Shown: positions 17,028-24,384 of the stretch, piece after piece
Position numbering within the stretch: position 1 is the stretch's first letter
Layout: each line of letters opens with the position of its first letter
IMG/VR virus record: IMGVR_UViG_3300031329_000024
Span: 1-24,531 of that record
DNA: 24,531 nucleotides
Reading direction: 5' to 3' (one strand)
From: a virus
Notes under the pieces: model-generated
Databases searched by the model: none
What the model was told of the DNA's origin: nothing
The model's input: only the letters and a program-made list of their open reading frames with translations
Position numbers and translations under genes: made by a program

Positions 17028-17693
17028 CTATCTGTTAAGTTTGCCTGTTGCCGCCATTTCCAGCACTTCTTTCTGCGTCATTTGAAACAGAGATTTGCCA
17101 GAACTTGGAGGCGGTGATGTGGGTGATGTAGGTAAATGACCTCCACCTGAGTTTGCCTTAGGTTTCAACAAGAACTCATTGTCTTCGCTGGACATAAAGT
17201 CGCCAATGATTTTCTCAACCTTATCACCGTTCTTTCCTTGCCAAGAACCTTGTTCGGTCTGGACGAGTTGAGCAGTAATTTCCGAGAATGCCATCTTTGA
17301 TGCTTTATCTGAACGAAAATCGTAGCCATTGAGAACACTTTTAATTTCCAAATCTCTTGTCAATTCAATGTTTCTCTTTGCAAGAACTTCACTTTTAGCA
17401 CGTTCTTGACTTAGTTCCAGTTCCAAAGCTTCTGCAACTTTACCTTCTGCCTTCAACTTTTCAGTCTGTTGCTCAGATAGTTTTTGCTTCAATTCTTCGG
17501 CTTCTTTTACTACAGTATCACGTTGGCTGTAAGCGTTGTCTACTTTGGCTTTAAGATCTTTCAACTGTTCGGCTACCGCTGCTGCTACTGCATCTTTGAA
17601 CTCTTTGGTATCATTACCAAGGTTAGGAGCCTCTGGCGCTGGCGCTGGCGGTACATCGGTGTTGTCGTCTTGATTGTTATTTACATCAGTCAT
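17028..17693 (-). CDS. Capsid scaffolding protein
   Basis: 221 residues from the ATG at 17693. This start was chosen over an in-frame upstream ATG (17762) because GGAG lies ten bases before it and the upstream one sits inside the preceding gene. The N-terminus is acidic and disordered (M-T-D-V-N-N-N-Q-D-D-N-T-D then P-P-A-P-A-P-E-A-P). A long charged coiled coil follows (about residues 35-115: K-A-K-V-D-N-A-Y, E-E-L-K-Q-K-L-S-E-Q, A-L-E-L-E-L-S-Q-E). A Gly/Pro/Ser linker (G-G-G-H-L-P-T-S-P-T-S-P-P-P-S-S) leads to a short helical end, K-S-L-F-Q-M-T-Q-K-E-V-L-E-M. This layout and its position just before the capsid gene are those of scaffolding proteins, whose C-terminal helix binds coat subunits. 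Confidence 0.8.
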   Translation of the reverse strand: MTDVNNNQDDNTDVPPAPAPEAPNLGNDTKEFKDAVAAAVAEQLKDLKAKVDNAYSQRDTVVKEAEELKQKLSEQQTEKLKAEGKVAEALELELSQERAKSEVLAKRNIELTRDLEIKSVLNGYDFRSDKASKMAFSEITAQLVQTEQGSWQGKNGDKVEKIIGDFMSSEDNEFLLKPKANSGGGHLPTSPTSPPPSSGKSLFQMTQKEVLEMAATGKLNR

Positions 17694-17703
17694 TCTATAT
17701 TTT

Positions 17704-17707
17704 CTCC
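17704..17707 (-). promoter_or_regulatory. Ribosome binding site that sets the scaffold start
   Basis: GGAG lies ten bases before the ATG at 17693 and immediately after the second small stem-loop of this gap. The earlier in-frame ATG has no comparable site. Confidence 0.65.
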
Positions 17708-17737
17708 GGACACAGTCCACAGTTGAGGTACAACCTC
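17708..17737 (-). other. Two tandem small hairpins with TGT triloops
   Basis: In the 47-base gap between the RNA polymerase-fusion gene and the scaffold gene, the minus strand reads GAGGT-TGT-ACCTC (17725-17737) and then GGAC-TGT-GTCC (17708-17718). Both loops are TGT with a central G. The second hairpin abuts the scaffold ribosome binding site, so it could affect translation. N4 virion RNA polymerase promoters are also short hairpins with three-base loops and a central purine, so a promoter role is conceivable. Such short stems also arise by chance, and no T-run follows, so it is not a terminator. Confidence 0.3.
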
Positions 17738-17740
17738 TTG

Positions 17741-20700
17741 TTAAATTCCAATACCATACCAACCATAATCTTCTGTAAAGTCGGTACTGATTGATTCTAA
17801 GATATCTTCTTCGGTGAGGATATCTGCTAAGGTAACAACTTTGCCGTCAATCACAGATCTACCTGGCACAGGTATTAACCCAATATCGATTGCCTCATTT
17901 AAGTATTGATTGTACACACTTAAAGGCAAACCTCTAGCCTTCATTTCATTGAGAGTCATAAGAATGACGTTATTCTCAAGAAAGTCTGCATAGATTTTTC
18001 TCAAAGCTTTCATTGCGGTAGGCAACTCAGCAATGTTTGTCATGAAAGCATCATGTATAGTACTTGTTGGCACTTTGTTCTTACTGCCCCATAAATGGAA
18101 GCGGCGAACCATGACGCTATCGTTTGAATGGTTGAAGTTGACACCATACGCAGTACGGGCATCTATTACATCAGCAATGTCGTTTATCTTTCCTGAACGG
18201 TTGAAAAGAACGTCTAAGAAAGAAGCTTCTGTCTTTTGACTTACATTGATAATGTTAGTGATACGCTTGCCATCTTTGTCAAAGTAGTTGAGCTTTTCTT
18301 CAAACGTTTGTCTGAATACTTGTTCAATTACTTTCCCATCCATATTAACAGAAGGTACTGATGTCCAACTCTTTGGCAACTTGTTTGTTTCCAAAAATTC
18401 AAACTCTTTCAGTACAGGAACTTTGCCTATTTTCTTTCCGAAATCTAAGCTGAAACCTGCGAAACCTCTGCCAGTCTGTCTGTATTGCGGTGATTTGACA
18501 CCATAAAGTAAGTCCATCAGAGGATGATCTTTCTCCAAGTATCTTTCCAGAATCTCTTTTGTAACAGGTTTAGTAGGGTCTAGCCCAAGAAAGTTTGCAA
18601 CCTTCTCTGGTAACATTTGCCCTCTGTTGGCGTTTTTACCCAAAAAATTCATTTTTACTACAGATTTCCAATCAATTGTGGCAGCGCTGGGTTTGCTGTT
18701 TTTCAAAAAGTCTTCCGCAAGTCTTCCAAAGTAACGGGTAAATGACTTTAGTATCGGAGCTTGTGCAGCCGAATATTCAGACATTATTTTACCTATTTCC
18801 AGAAAGTCTTTTGGCGTCATTAATTGACTGTTGTCATACCCTGCTGTGATCTTATTGATCAGCCCTTTTGCTTCATCATCTATGAACCACAAGTGTTTGA
18901 TAATACTGTCTTCAAATTTTCGTCCATTGTCCATCACATCTTTGACTTGCTTGCGCAGTGTCATCAGGTCTTGATAAGTCTCTGGTGAAAATTGTTTATA
19001 CTTTGCTGCTCTGGCAGAAATCTGGTCAAGAACTTTGCTGCGATCCGTAGACGTAACAGTCAAAATATCTTTCTTGCCGAGTATCTTTGCCAAATTCTTT
19101 TCTATTTGCATTAAACCAGTCTTCTCGCCAGCACCGTATAACGATACCATGACCTTGTATTTAGCAGCTTTACGCAGGTCTTTCTCTGTGAGATTGAGTT
19201 CTGCATTCAACTTTTTGAAACGAGGGTCATTGAAAGTGTCTCTGGCAACAATGTCGTAAAGACGGTTTTTCTGCTCTGTCGGGACTACATTACTGTACTG
19301 AGCTAGTTGCTTGTTCTTGGTAGTCAAAGCAATTATCTGAGCACCTGACGAAGACGCATCCACTTCCATGGCAAACGTTGTTTTGTAGTTATCAAGCTTA
19401 CGCAAATCACTGAAATCCCCGCCTAAGTAGTTGTCCAAGCGAGCATACTCAATTGCAAATCTGACAAATTTGTTCAACTCTTCACCTTCAATTTGTGCAA
19501 CTAAAGGGTGTTGTAGAAATTTGCGAATGTCATTTGGCTTTCTTCGCAGTGCCATGTGACCTATCTCGATAAGTGCTTTGCGGTGCATCTCAGTGATTTT
19601 CTGTCTACCTGTGAAACTGAGGGCGTTGTACCTGCCTTCAAGTCTGTCAGATATCCCACCTAAGAAACCACCTACCTGATCGTTCAAAAGCCTGTAGCCG
19701 TTTTGTCCGAGAGTGCCCACCTCTGCTGTCGAAAGGAAGCCCCTATACGACTCCCCAGATTGCGGAGAAATCAGCCCACGCTCGTAGACTCGTCCTCTGT
19801 GGTCTACAAACGGCATGTTTCCAAACTGTGAGTTGGACTTCCGTAACCAGCGCATTGCAGTGAAACGTTCATACGTATCATCTCTTCCAGACATATACTG
19901 ACGATACTCATTCAACTCGTCAAAATACTTAGAACGGCCTTTGTCGTCTTTAAACATCAACAATGCTTCTGAGAAGTCAAATGTGTCAGGGTCAATCGTA
20001 TAACGTGTTTTCCCAGACCAGTTCAAAGCATCTACAAAGTCTTGGTCAATCAATTCCTCTGGAAAATCACTGTAAGAACTTGTTGACGTAATTGGTATGC
20101 CTGTGTTCTTGTAACCTCTTACACCGTCATCTATCCAATACTCTTTCGAGTTTCTGCGAATGACTAACTTATTGTGCTTCATAGGTACACGCATTCCAAC
20201 ATCAACTTGACGAGAAAGTCTTTCATAAACTTTTATGCGAGGGTCAGTAACTATGATGTTCTGTGAAAATGTGTCATAAAATTGACCAAAGAATTGCCCA
20301 CTTATTGAAGAACGCATTCTTCTTTTCTGAACACCGAAAGTTTCCAATTTGAAAAAATCGTTGTTGGCATTGAGTAAATTCATGCCCAGACTGCGCCATT
20401 TATCTTTAGTACCGTTTAGATTGGCAAGCGTGTACAAATCTCTACCCAATGCTACTGCAAACTCATCTATGTCAGGGGATGCCGCCAATGAAAGACGATG
20501 TGCAAACTTTACATAAAATTTATTTAAAGCGTTAGGGTCAGTGATTCTTCTGCGCAAAGGAATAGGAATACTCAAGTCAAAAGCTTGCCTCAACTCTTTT
20601 GCCAATTTAGGCGCAACCGTCCTTTCCCAATTCAATTTTGCTTTGATATTTGAAATGAGATTGTCGTGCAATTCATCCAGTGAAGATATACCTAAAACAG

Positions 20701-22363
20701 GGTCAATGTAACCTTCCTGTTTGAGCTTTTTCAAAACACTGGAATTACTCCGCAAAGCTGTTTCCAAGTTATCTGACACATTTAATATGTCAAACTTTAT
20801 CTGAGCATTCACTACTGCCTTGAAGTTGTTCCATGGTTCAGGATTCTTGCGATATCGCGTAAACAATATCCGTAAATTATCTGCCACAACTGCACGCTGG
20901 TTCACAGACATGGATGCTTCCAAACGATTGACGATATCACCTATTACAGCTTTGTCTGTGGGATTTAAGTCAGGAGAATCATCAAGAAGTCTCAGACTTG
21001 TTTCCAGCACCTTAGGCTCAGGTTGATACAAACGACTATCTACATAACGTCTGAGCACAGGACTGTAAACCAATTCTGACTCATTTGGTGGACGATTTAA
21101 TACAGAACGTTTCTTTGCCTTCTTTGCTTGCATTGTGATTCCGCGATACCCCATCATGGACAGATTACCGTCAAGTTCATTTGCTTGCAAAATATAGTAT
21201 TGCACAATTGATTTCTTCATAGCTTCGGTAATATCTTCCGGAACACTGATTGCCAAAGATAAGTCGTCTAGCTTTTGCTTTGCTGTTGCGAATTTTGCTG
21301 TTTGACCTGGTGGCGTATATTCGTCAGTCAACCTTCTTAAACTTTGCAGAGTGAGAGGGTTGCCAGCGATATCGCCAAACTTGGACAACGGCAGTTTATT
21401 TCTTTGAAAAAGATTTACTTTACCATCACTGCCGAGATGTTTCAACTGCGTTTCGTAAGACTGTCTCAGCAACCATTCACTGTAATTTTCTTTCAAAGGT
21501 GTTTTGCCGTCATAGAAAGCAATTTGTTGAGGTGAAAGTTTTGCCAAGTTTCTTTGACGCACTTGATTGAGATTGTCAAGATTTTTGATGTCTTTCCACG
21601 ATTTGAAAACAGGCGTGGTTGTACTTCGACAGAAATAGTGCGCAGGCGGTAACATGTCAACGTTGTCAACATCAAATACTTGCCCATCTCTGTGTGAACA
21701 GACTGGGGTGGTGCTCGCATCGAGAACTGCAACATACTGCCACCCTGTCAACGCGTTTTCGTTTGCCTTGTAGATTGCCTGATCCGCCTGCGAATACACG
21801 CTGGTGATTGCAGTAGTGACCAAGGTTCGTGACTGGTTGCGGGTAATTCTGTGCACGTTTCCTTTGCGAACCGACAACGCCAGTTCTTCTGGTGATAAGC
21901 CTTTTGCCAACCCCTGACGTATTGTCTTTTCAATGCGCTTGCGTTCCCCCAATGAAATATTTGCCCAACCCTGTAACAGAGTCTTATCTGCATGCAGTGG
22001 ACGTTTCAATACAATTTCTTCTGCAATACGTCTGGGAGGACGCTTGGTACGCCAAATCTTGCCAATGGTGTTGTCCATGTTTTGAAAACCGAATGACAGT
22101 TGGTCACCAATCAGGTCAATAAGTCCAAGCTTACTTGTGCGGAAAGCTTCGTCTTTTGCCTTGTTAATTGATGCTCGTAACTCTCTCTTCAGTTTTCTTT
22201 TGCCTGCGACAGTCAAGCTGCTGTCACGTATTATATTATCTGCACGCTTTTCTTGACTTCTGAAAATATCGATTATCTTCAAGTGTAGGGCTTTTTCGTA
22301 ACGGCGTACATTTGCCGATCTATTTACCCGCTCGTCATAGGCTGCAGTTGAGGCATTGTTCAT
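17741..22363 (-). CDS. MuF head-morphogenesis domain fused to a T7/N4-like single-subunit RNA polymerase (candidate virion RNA polymerase)
   Basis: 1540 residues, GGAG seven bases upstream. Residues 1-~255 are a Mu gpF-like domain: basic helices, then L-D-A-S-T-T-P-V-C (214-222), D-G-Q-V-F and P-P-A-H-Y-F-C-R-S (239-247), with Cys222 and Cys245. Residues ~255-650 are unassigned and helical. From ~840 the protein follows T7 RNA polymerase: V-D-H-R-G-R-V-Y (853-860), co-linear with T7 Asp421-Tyr427 and with P-Q at the same spacing; motif A V-D-A-S-S-S-G, Asp1002 (T7 Asp537); motif B Arg1064, Lys1068, Tyr1076-Gly1077, at T7 spacing (Arg627, Lys631, Tyr639); N-F-N-H-S-N-D with His1412 (T7 His784); motif C I-H-D-A-F with Asp1438 (T7 Asp812). 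All catalytic residues are kept. Motifs B and C are 362 residues apart, about twice T7. MuF proteins bind the portal inside the head, so the polymerase is probably packaged and could be ejected with the DNA. Confidence 0.88.
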   Translation of the reverse strand: MNNASTAAYDERVNRSANVRRYEKALHLKIIDIFRSQEKRADNIIRDSSLTVAGKRKLKRELRASINKAKDEAFRTSKLGLIDLIGDQLSFGFQNMDNTIGKIWRTKRPPRRIAEEIVLKRPLHADKTLLQGWANISLGERKRIEKTIRQGLAKGLSPEELALSVRKGNVHRITRNQSRTLVTTAITSVYSQADQAIYKANENALTGWQYVAVLDASTTPVCSHRDGQVFDVDNVDMLPPAHYFCRSTTTPVFKSWKDIKNLDNLNQVRQRNLAKLSPQQIAFYDGKTPLKENYSEWLLRQSYETQLKHLGSDGKVNLFQRNKLPLSKFGDIAGNPLTLQSLRRLTDEYTPPGQTAKFATAKQKLDDLSLAISVPEDITEAMKKSIVQYYILQANELDGNLSMMGYRGITMQAKKAKKRSVLNRPPNESELVYSPVLRRYVDSRLYQPEPKVLETSLRLLDDSPDLNPTDKAVIGDIVNRLEASMSVNQRAVVADNLRILFTRYRKNPEPWNNFKAVVNAQIKFDILNVSDNLETALRSNSSVLKKLKQEGYIDPVLGISSLDELHDNLISNIKAKLNWERTVAPKLAKELRQAFDLSIPIPLRRRITDPNALNKFYVKFAHRLSLAASPDIDEFAVALGRDLYTLANLNGTKDKWRSLGMNLLNANNDFFKLETFGVQKRRMRSSISGQFFGQFYDTFSQNIIVTDPRIKVYERLSRQVDVGMRVPMKHNKLVIRRNSKEYWIDDGVRGYKNTGIPITSTSSYSDFPEELIDQDFVDALNWSGKTRYTIDPDTFDFSEALLMFKDDKGRSKYFDELNEYRQYMSGRDDTYERFTAMRWLRKSNSQFGNMPFVDHRGRVYERGLISPQSGESYRGFLSTAEVGTLGQNGYRLLNDQVGGFLGGISDRLEGRYNALSFTGRQKITEMHRKALIEIGHMALRRKPNDIRKFLQHPLVAQIEGEELNKFVRFAIEYARLDNYLGGDFSDLRKLDNYKTTFAMEVDASSSGAQIIALTTKNKQLAQYSNVVPTEQKNRLYDIVARDTFNDPRFKKLNAELNLTEKDLRKAAKYKVMVSLYGAGEKTGLMQIEKNLAKILGKKDILTVTSTDRSKVLDQISARAAKYKQFSPETYQDLMTLRKQVKDVMDNGRKFEDSIIKHLWFIDDEAKGLINKITAGYDNSQLMTPKDFLEIGKIMSEYSAAQAPILKSFTRYFGRLAEDFLKNSKPSAATIDWKSVVKMNFLGKNANRGQMLPEKVANFLGLDPTKPVTKEILERYLEKDHPLMDLLYGVKSPQYRQTGRGFAGFSLDFGKKIGKVPVLKEFEFLETNKLPKSWTSVPSVNMDGKVIEQVFRQTFEEKLNYFDKDGKRITNIINVSQKTEASFLDVLFNRSGKINDIADVIDARTAYGVNFNHSNDSVMVRRFHLWGSKNKVPTSTIHDAFMTNIAELPTAMKALRKIYADFLENNVILMTLNEMKARGLPLSVYNQYLNEAIDIGLIPVPGRSVIDGKVVTLADILTEEDILESISTDFTEDYGWYGIGI

Positions 22364-22377
22364 TTGAAACTCCAGTA

Positions 22378-23919
22378 TTAATCGAAGACTTCATCTTTGC
22401 CGTCATCTTTCTCGACAAAATCATCTTGCTTCATTTCCACCTTTGCGCTTTCATCATTATAATCAGAATCCAGCACATCGTTTTGTTTCAATAACATTAA
22501 CCATGCTGATCTGGGTATCAGTCCCCCTTCATACCATTCTGTTGCCAATCTCAACCAATCTGCACCTAACGGAACAGGGTTAAAATCGTCACTTAGGGAA
22601 AAGTCAATATCTGCGTCTGAAAGTTGCAGGCCGCTGTCCCAGTAAACCATAAAGCGAACTATCTTTTCCATTGTGGACGATATCTTGGCATTCAATGAAC
22701 CGAGTTTAGCTGTCTGTGCTGCGTTACGTATTTCCAGTGCAACGCCTGACTGTGCTGTTTCAGGAGATAACATGCGGATGCCCAGCTTGGCAAGCTCTTC
22801 TACCCCTGCTGCAATTGCCCTGTCCATATCTTTCAAAGCATCAGTCGGGGTGTCTAAGACAGACGCGCTGCCACCTTCTGGCAACAGTATCCACCCACCT
22901 AAGCCTTGGCTTACAATTGCTTCAAATTGAGCGTCAGTGATATCTGCAGAGATTGTCGGCGTATATGTTGCCGCACCGTAAAGAAGATGGTTGCGACGAC
23001 TCACTTTATTGTACAGCGAAATTTCTTTGTCTACAATTGTGGCAAGAATAGGCTGAACAATATCAATACTGCCGTTCAAAGGGAATATTGGCAAATACTC
23101 TAGCTTTTTACCGTTGACAAGTATTTCTTCAATCGTTTCATGAAGTGTATAGATTTCTTTGTTGAAATTGTGTGACTTTACGCCATTGACAACGGCAACA
23201 CTGCGAGCCTCAACTTCTTTCCTGAACTTGCGAATACGATAATGGCCTTCATGCAACTCATACACAGAGACTACTTCAATGATATCTGGATGAAATTCGT
23301 TGTCGGAAATATCTTCTTCAAAAGTTTTGACAATCACTTGACTCAATACCAGTGAACCATCTGCAGCTTTTGTGGTCTTCCAGTTGATGACGTCTTTTGC
23401 ACGCCACAATACGGGATACGGGTGGATCTTCTTGCGCTCTTCTCTGCTGAGATTTTCATAATCAGGCACTACAGGATGTTCTATGAAAACCCATGCACGA
23501 CTTGTGACGATCTCTTCTTCTAAAGCTGTCGAGAGAAATGCAGTTAAAGATGAACCGTCTTGGCCAAAACCATTGAGGAGCCAATCTTTCATGTCTTCTG
23601 TTACTGCTGTGTTTGTAAATGACAGTGAAGGTTTCTTTCTGAGCAGCCCTCCCACTATCATTTTTGAAAATTCTGTTGTGATGCCTGGAAATTCTGCTTC
23701 CGCTTTATAAAATCTGTATTGCTCCGGACTCATTGAAGGTGAGAACGGTATAAGCAAGTTTGTGAAAGACATCACATCTAAGACTGCATCATAAGTCTTT
23801 ACTGCACTTTCACCTGTACATGCTGCTTGACATTTCTTCCAAATGGGATACATTGACGCATATTCAGCATTCGGATCTGCGACTGTCTTAGTTTTATCTA
23901 CTGCATTATGCGCCAACAT
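22378..23919 (-). CDS. Portal protein (DUF4055-like)
   Basis: 513 residues. A strong AAGGAGAGG lies just before the ATG. It follows the DUF4055 portal pattern: an N-terminal helical part with Y-P-I-W-K-K-C-Q-A-A, F-S-K-M-I-V-G-G-L-L-R-K-K-P (about 84-97), a central W-V-F-I-E-H-P and P-V-L-W-R-A-K-D-V-I-N-W (about 164-175), I-S-L-Y-N-K-V-S-R-R-N-H-L-L (the wing/stem region), W-I-L-L-P-E-G-G, and a C-terminal helical part with G-V-A-L-E-I-R-N-A-A-Q-T-A-K-L-G-S-L. The last 30 residues are acidic. The twelve-subunit ring forms the DNA channel at one head vertex and docks the terminase motor. The following MuF gene is its usual partner. Confidence 0.85.
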   Translation of the reverse strand: MLAHNAVDKTKTVADPNAEYASMYPIWKKCQAACTGESAVKTYDAVLDVMSFTNLLIPFSPSMSPEQYRFYKAEAEFPGITTEFSKMIVGGLLRKKPSLSFTNTAVTEDMKDWLLNGFGQDGSSLTAFLSTALEEEIVTSRAWVFIEHPVVPDYENLSREERKKIHPYPVLWRAKDVINWKTTKAADGSLVLSQVIVKTFEEDISDNEFHPDIIEVVSVYELHEGHYRIRKFRKEVEARSVAVVNGVKSHNFNKEIYTLHETIEEILVNGKKLEYLPIFPLNGSIDIVQPILATIVDKEISLYNKVSRRNHLLYGAATYTPTISADITDAQFEAIVSQGLGGWILLPEGGSASVLDTPTDALKDMDRAIAAGVEELAKLGIRMLSPETAQSGVALEIRNAAQTAKLGSLNAKISSTMEKIVRFMVYWDSGLQLSDADIDFSLSDDFNPVPLGADWLRLATEWYEGGLIPRSAWLMLLKQNDVLDSDYNDESAKVEMKQDDFVEKDDGKDEVFD

Positions 23920-23929
23920 ATTCCTCTCC

Positions 23930-24166
23930 TTACGCCTTTAAGGCAAGATTAAATTCCGTCAACTCGCCTTTGAATTCTTTGCGAGTGATGCGGTGAGTAG
24001 CTGTAACGCCTTCTTCTTCTTTGAAAAGCTCCCAATCACACGGATTGCGCTCATCTGCAGAAAATGTCGCAGCTTTTACCACAGTTTCTTCTGCTTTAGG
24101 CTCTGGTACTGCATCTGATTCTTTTTGCGGAACAGTGTCCGTAATTTCTTTGTTGATTTTTGACAT
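23930..24166 (-). CDS. Small acidic protein of unknown function before the portal gene
   Basis: 78 residues. The N-terminal half is disordered and acidic (T-V-P-Q-K-E-S-D-A-V-P-E-P-K-A-E-E). The C-terminal half is more ordered: C-D-W-E-L-F-K-E-E-E-G-V-T-A-T-H-R, then T-R-K-E-F-K-G-E-L-T-E-F-N, which may be a small beta-rich domain. I do not recognise a family. Its stop lies 10 bases before the portal start and overlaps that gene's ribosome binding site, so the two are probably coupled. Its own site is GAGA, eight bases before the ATG. Being next to the portal suggests a packaging or head role, but nothing in the sequence shows it. Confidence 0.6.
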   Translation of the reverse strand: MSKINKEITDTVPQKESDAVPEPKAEETVVKAATFSADERNPCDWELFKEEEGVTATHRITRKEFKGELTEFNLALKA

Positions 24167-24185
24167 AATGTTCTCTCATGTTAGG

Positions 24186-24383
24186 TCACTTTTCTTTGTC
24201 AGAAGGTTTGTTACCTGTTTCTCTTGTAAAGCCATAGCCGCCCATTACCAAGCCAGCTGTGACACCTATACCCAAAAGAGGGTCTGCTCCTACTTTGAAA
24301 ACAACGGCAACACCCAGTGCGAGCGTGCCGATTGTCCACAGAAGCGCCAGAATAAATCTTCGCGATCTGTATTTTACATCCAC
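24186..24383 (-). CDS. Small two-segment membrane protein (holin-like candidate)
   Basis: 65 residues from a GTG start. This start was chosen because GGAGGT lies four bases before it, overlapping the end of the previous gene, whereas an in-frame ATG at 24440 would overlap that gene by 56 bases and lacks such a site. A basic N-terminus (D-V-K-Y-R-S-R-R) precedes a hydrophobic helix (about 9-29) and a second Gly-rich one (about 34-52), with a charged tail (N-K-P-S-D-K-E-K). Size and topology suit a class II holin that permeabilises the inner membrane for lysis, but no endolysin gene is visible beside it, and other small membrane roles are possible. Confidence 0.55.
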   Translation of the reverse strand: MDVKYRSRRFILALLWTIGTLALGVAVVFKVGADPLLGIGVTAGLVMGGYGFTRETGNKPSDKEK

Positions 24384-24384
24384 A

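Noticed and set aside
17028-17762. Longer scaffold start (244 residues)
   Set aside because: The first 23 residues lie in the gap and the end of the upstream gene, look unlike the acidic scaffold N-terminus, and lack a ribosome binding site; the ATG at 17693 has GGAG at good spacing.
18999-19400. Family A DNA polymerase as an alternative for the C-terminal part of the 1540-residue protein
   Set aside because: Motif A reads D-A-S-S-S-G as in RNA polymerases (T7 D-G-S-C-S-G) and not D-Y-S-Q-I-E; the D-x-R-G-R-V-Y and N-F-x-H-S-x-D elements are also of RNA polymerase type.
21493-21993. Minus-strand frames of 80 and 81 codons inside the MuF domain
   Set aside because: They overlap the strongly conserved MuF motifs in another frame and have no ribosome binding sites.
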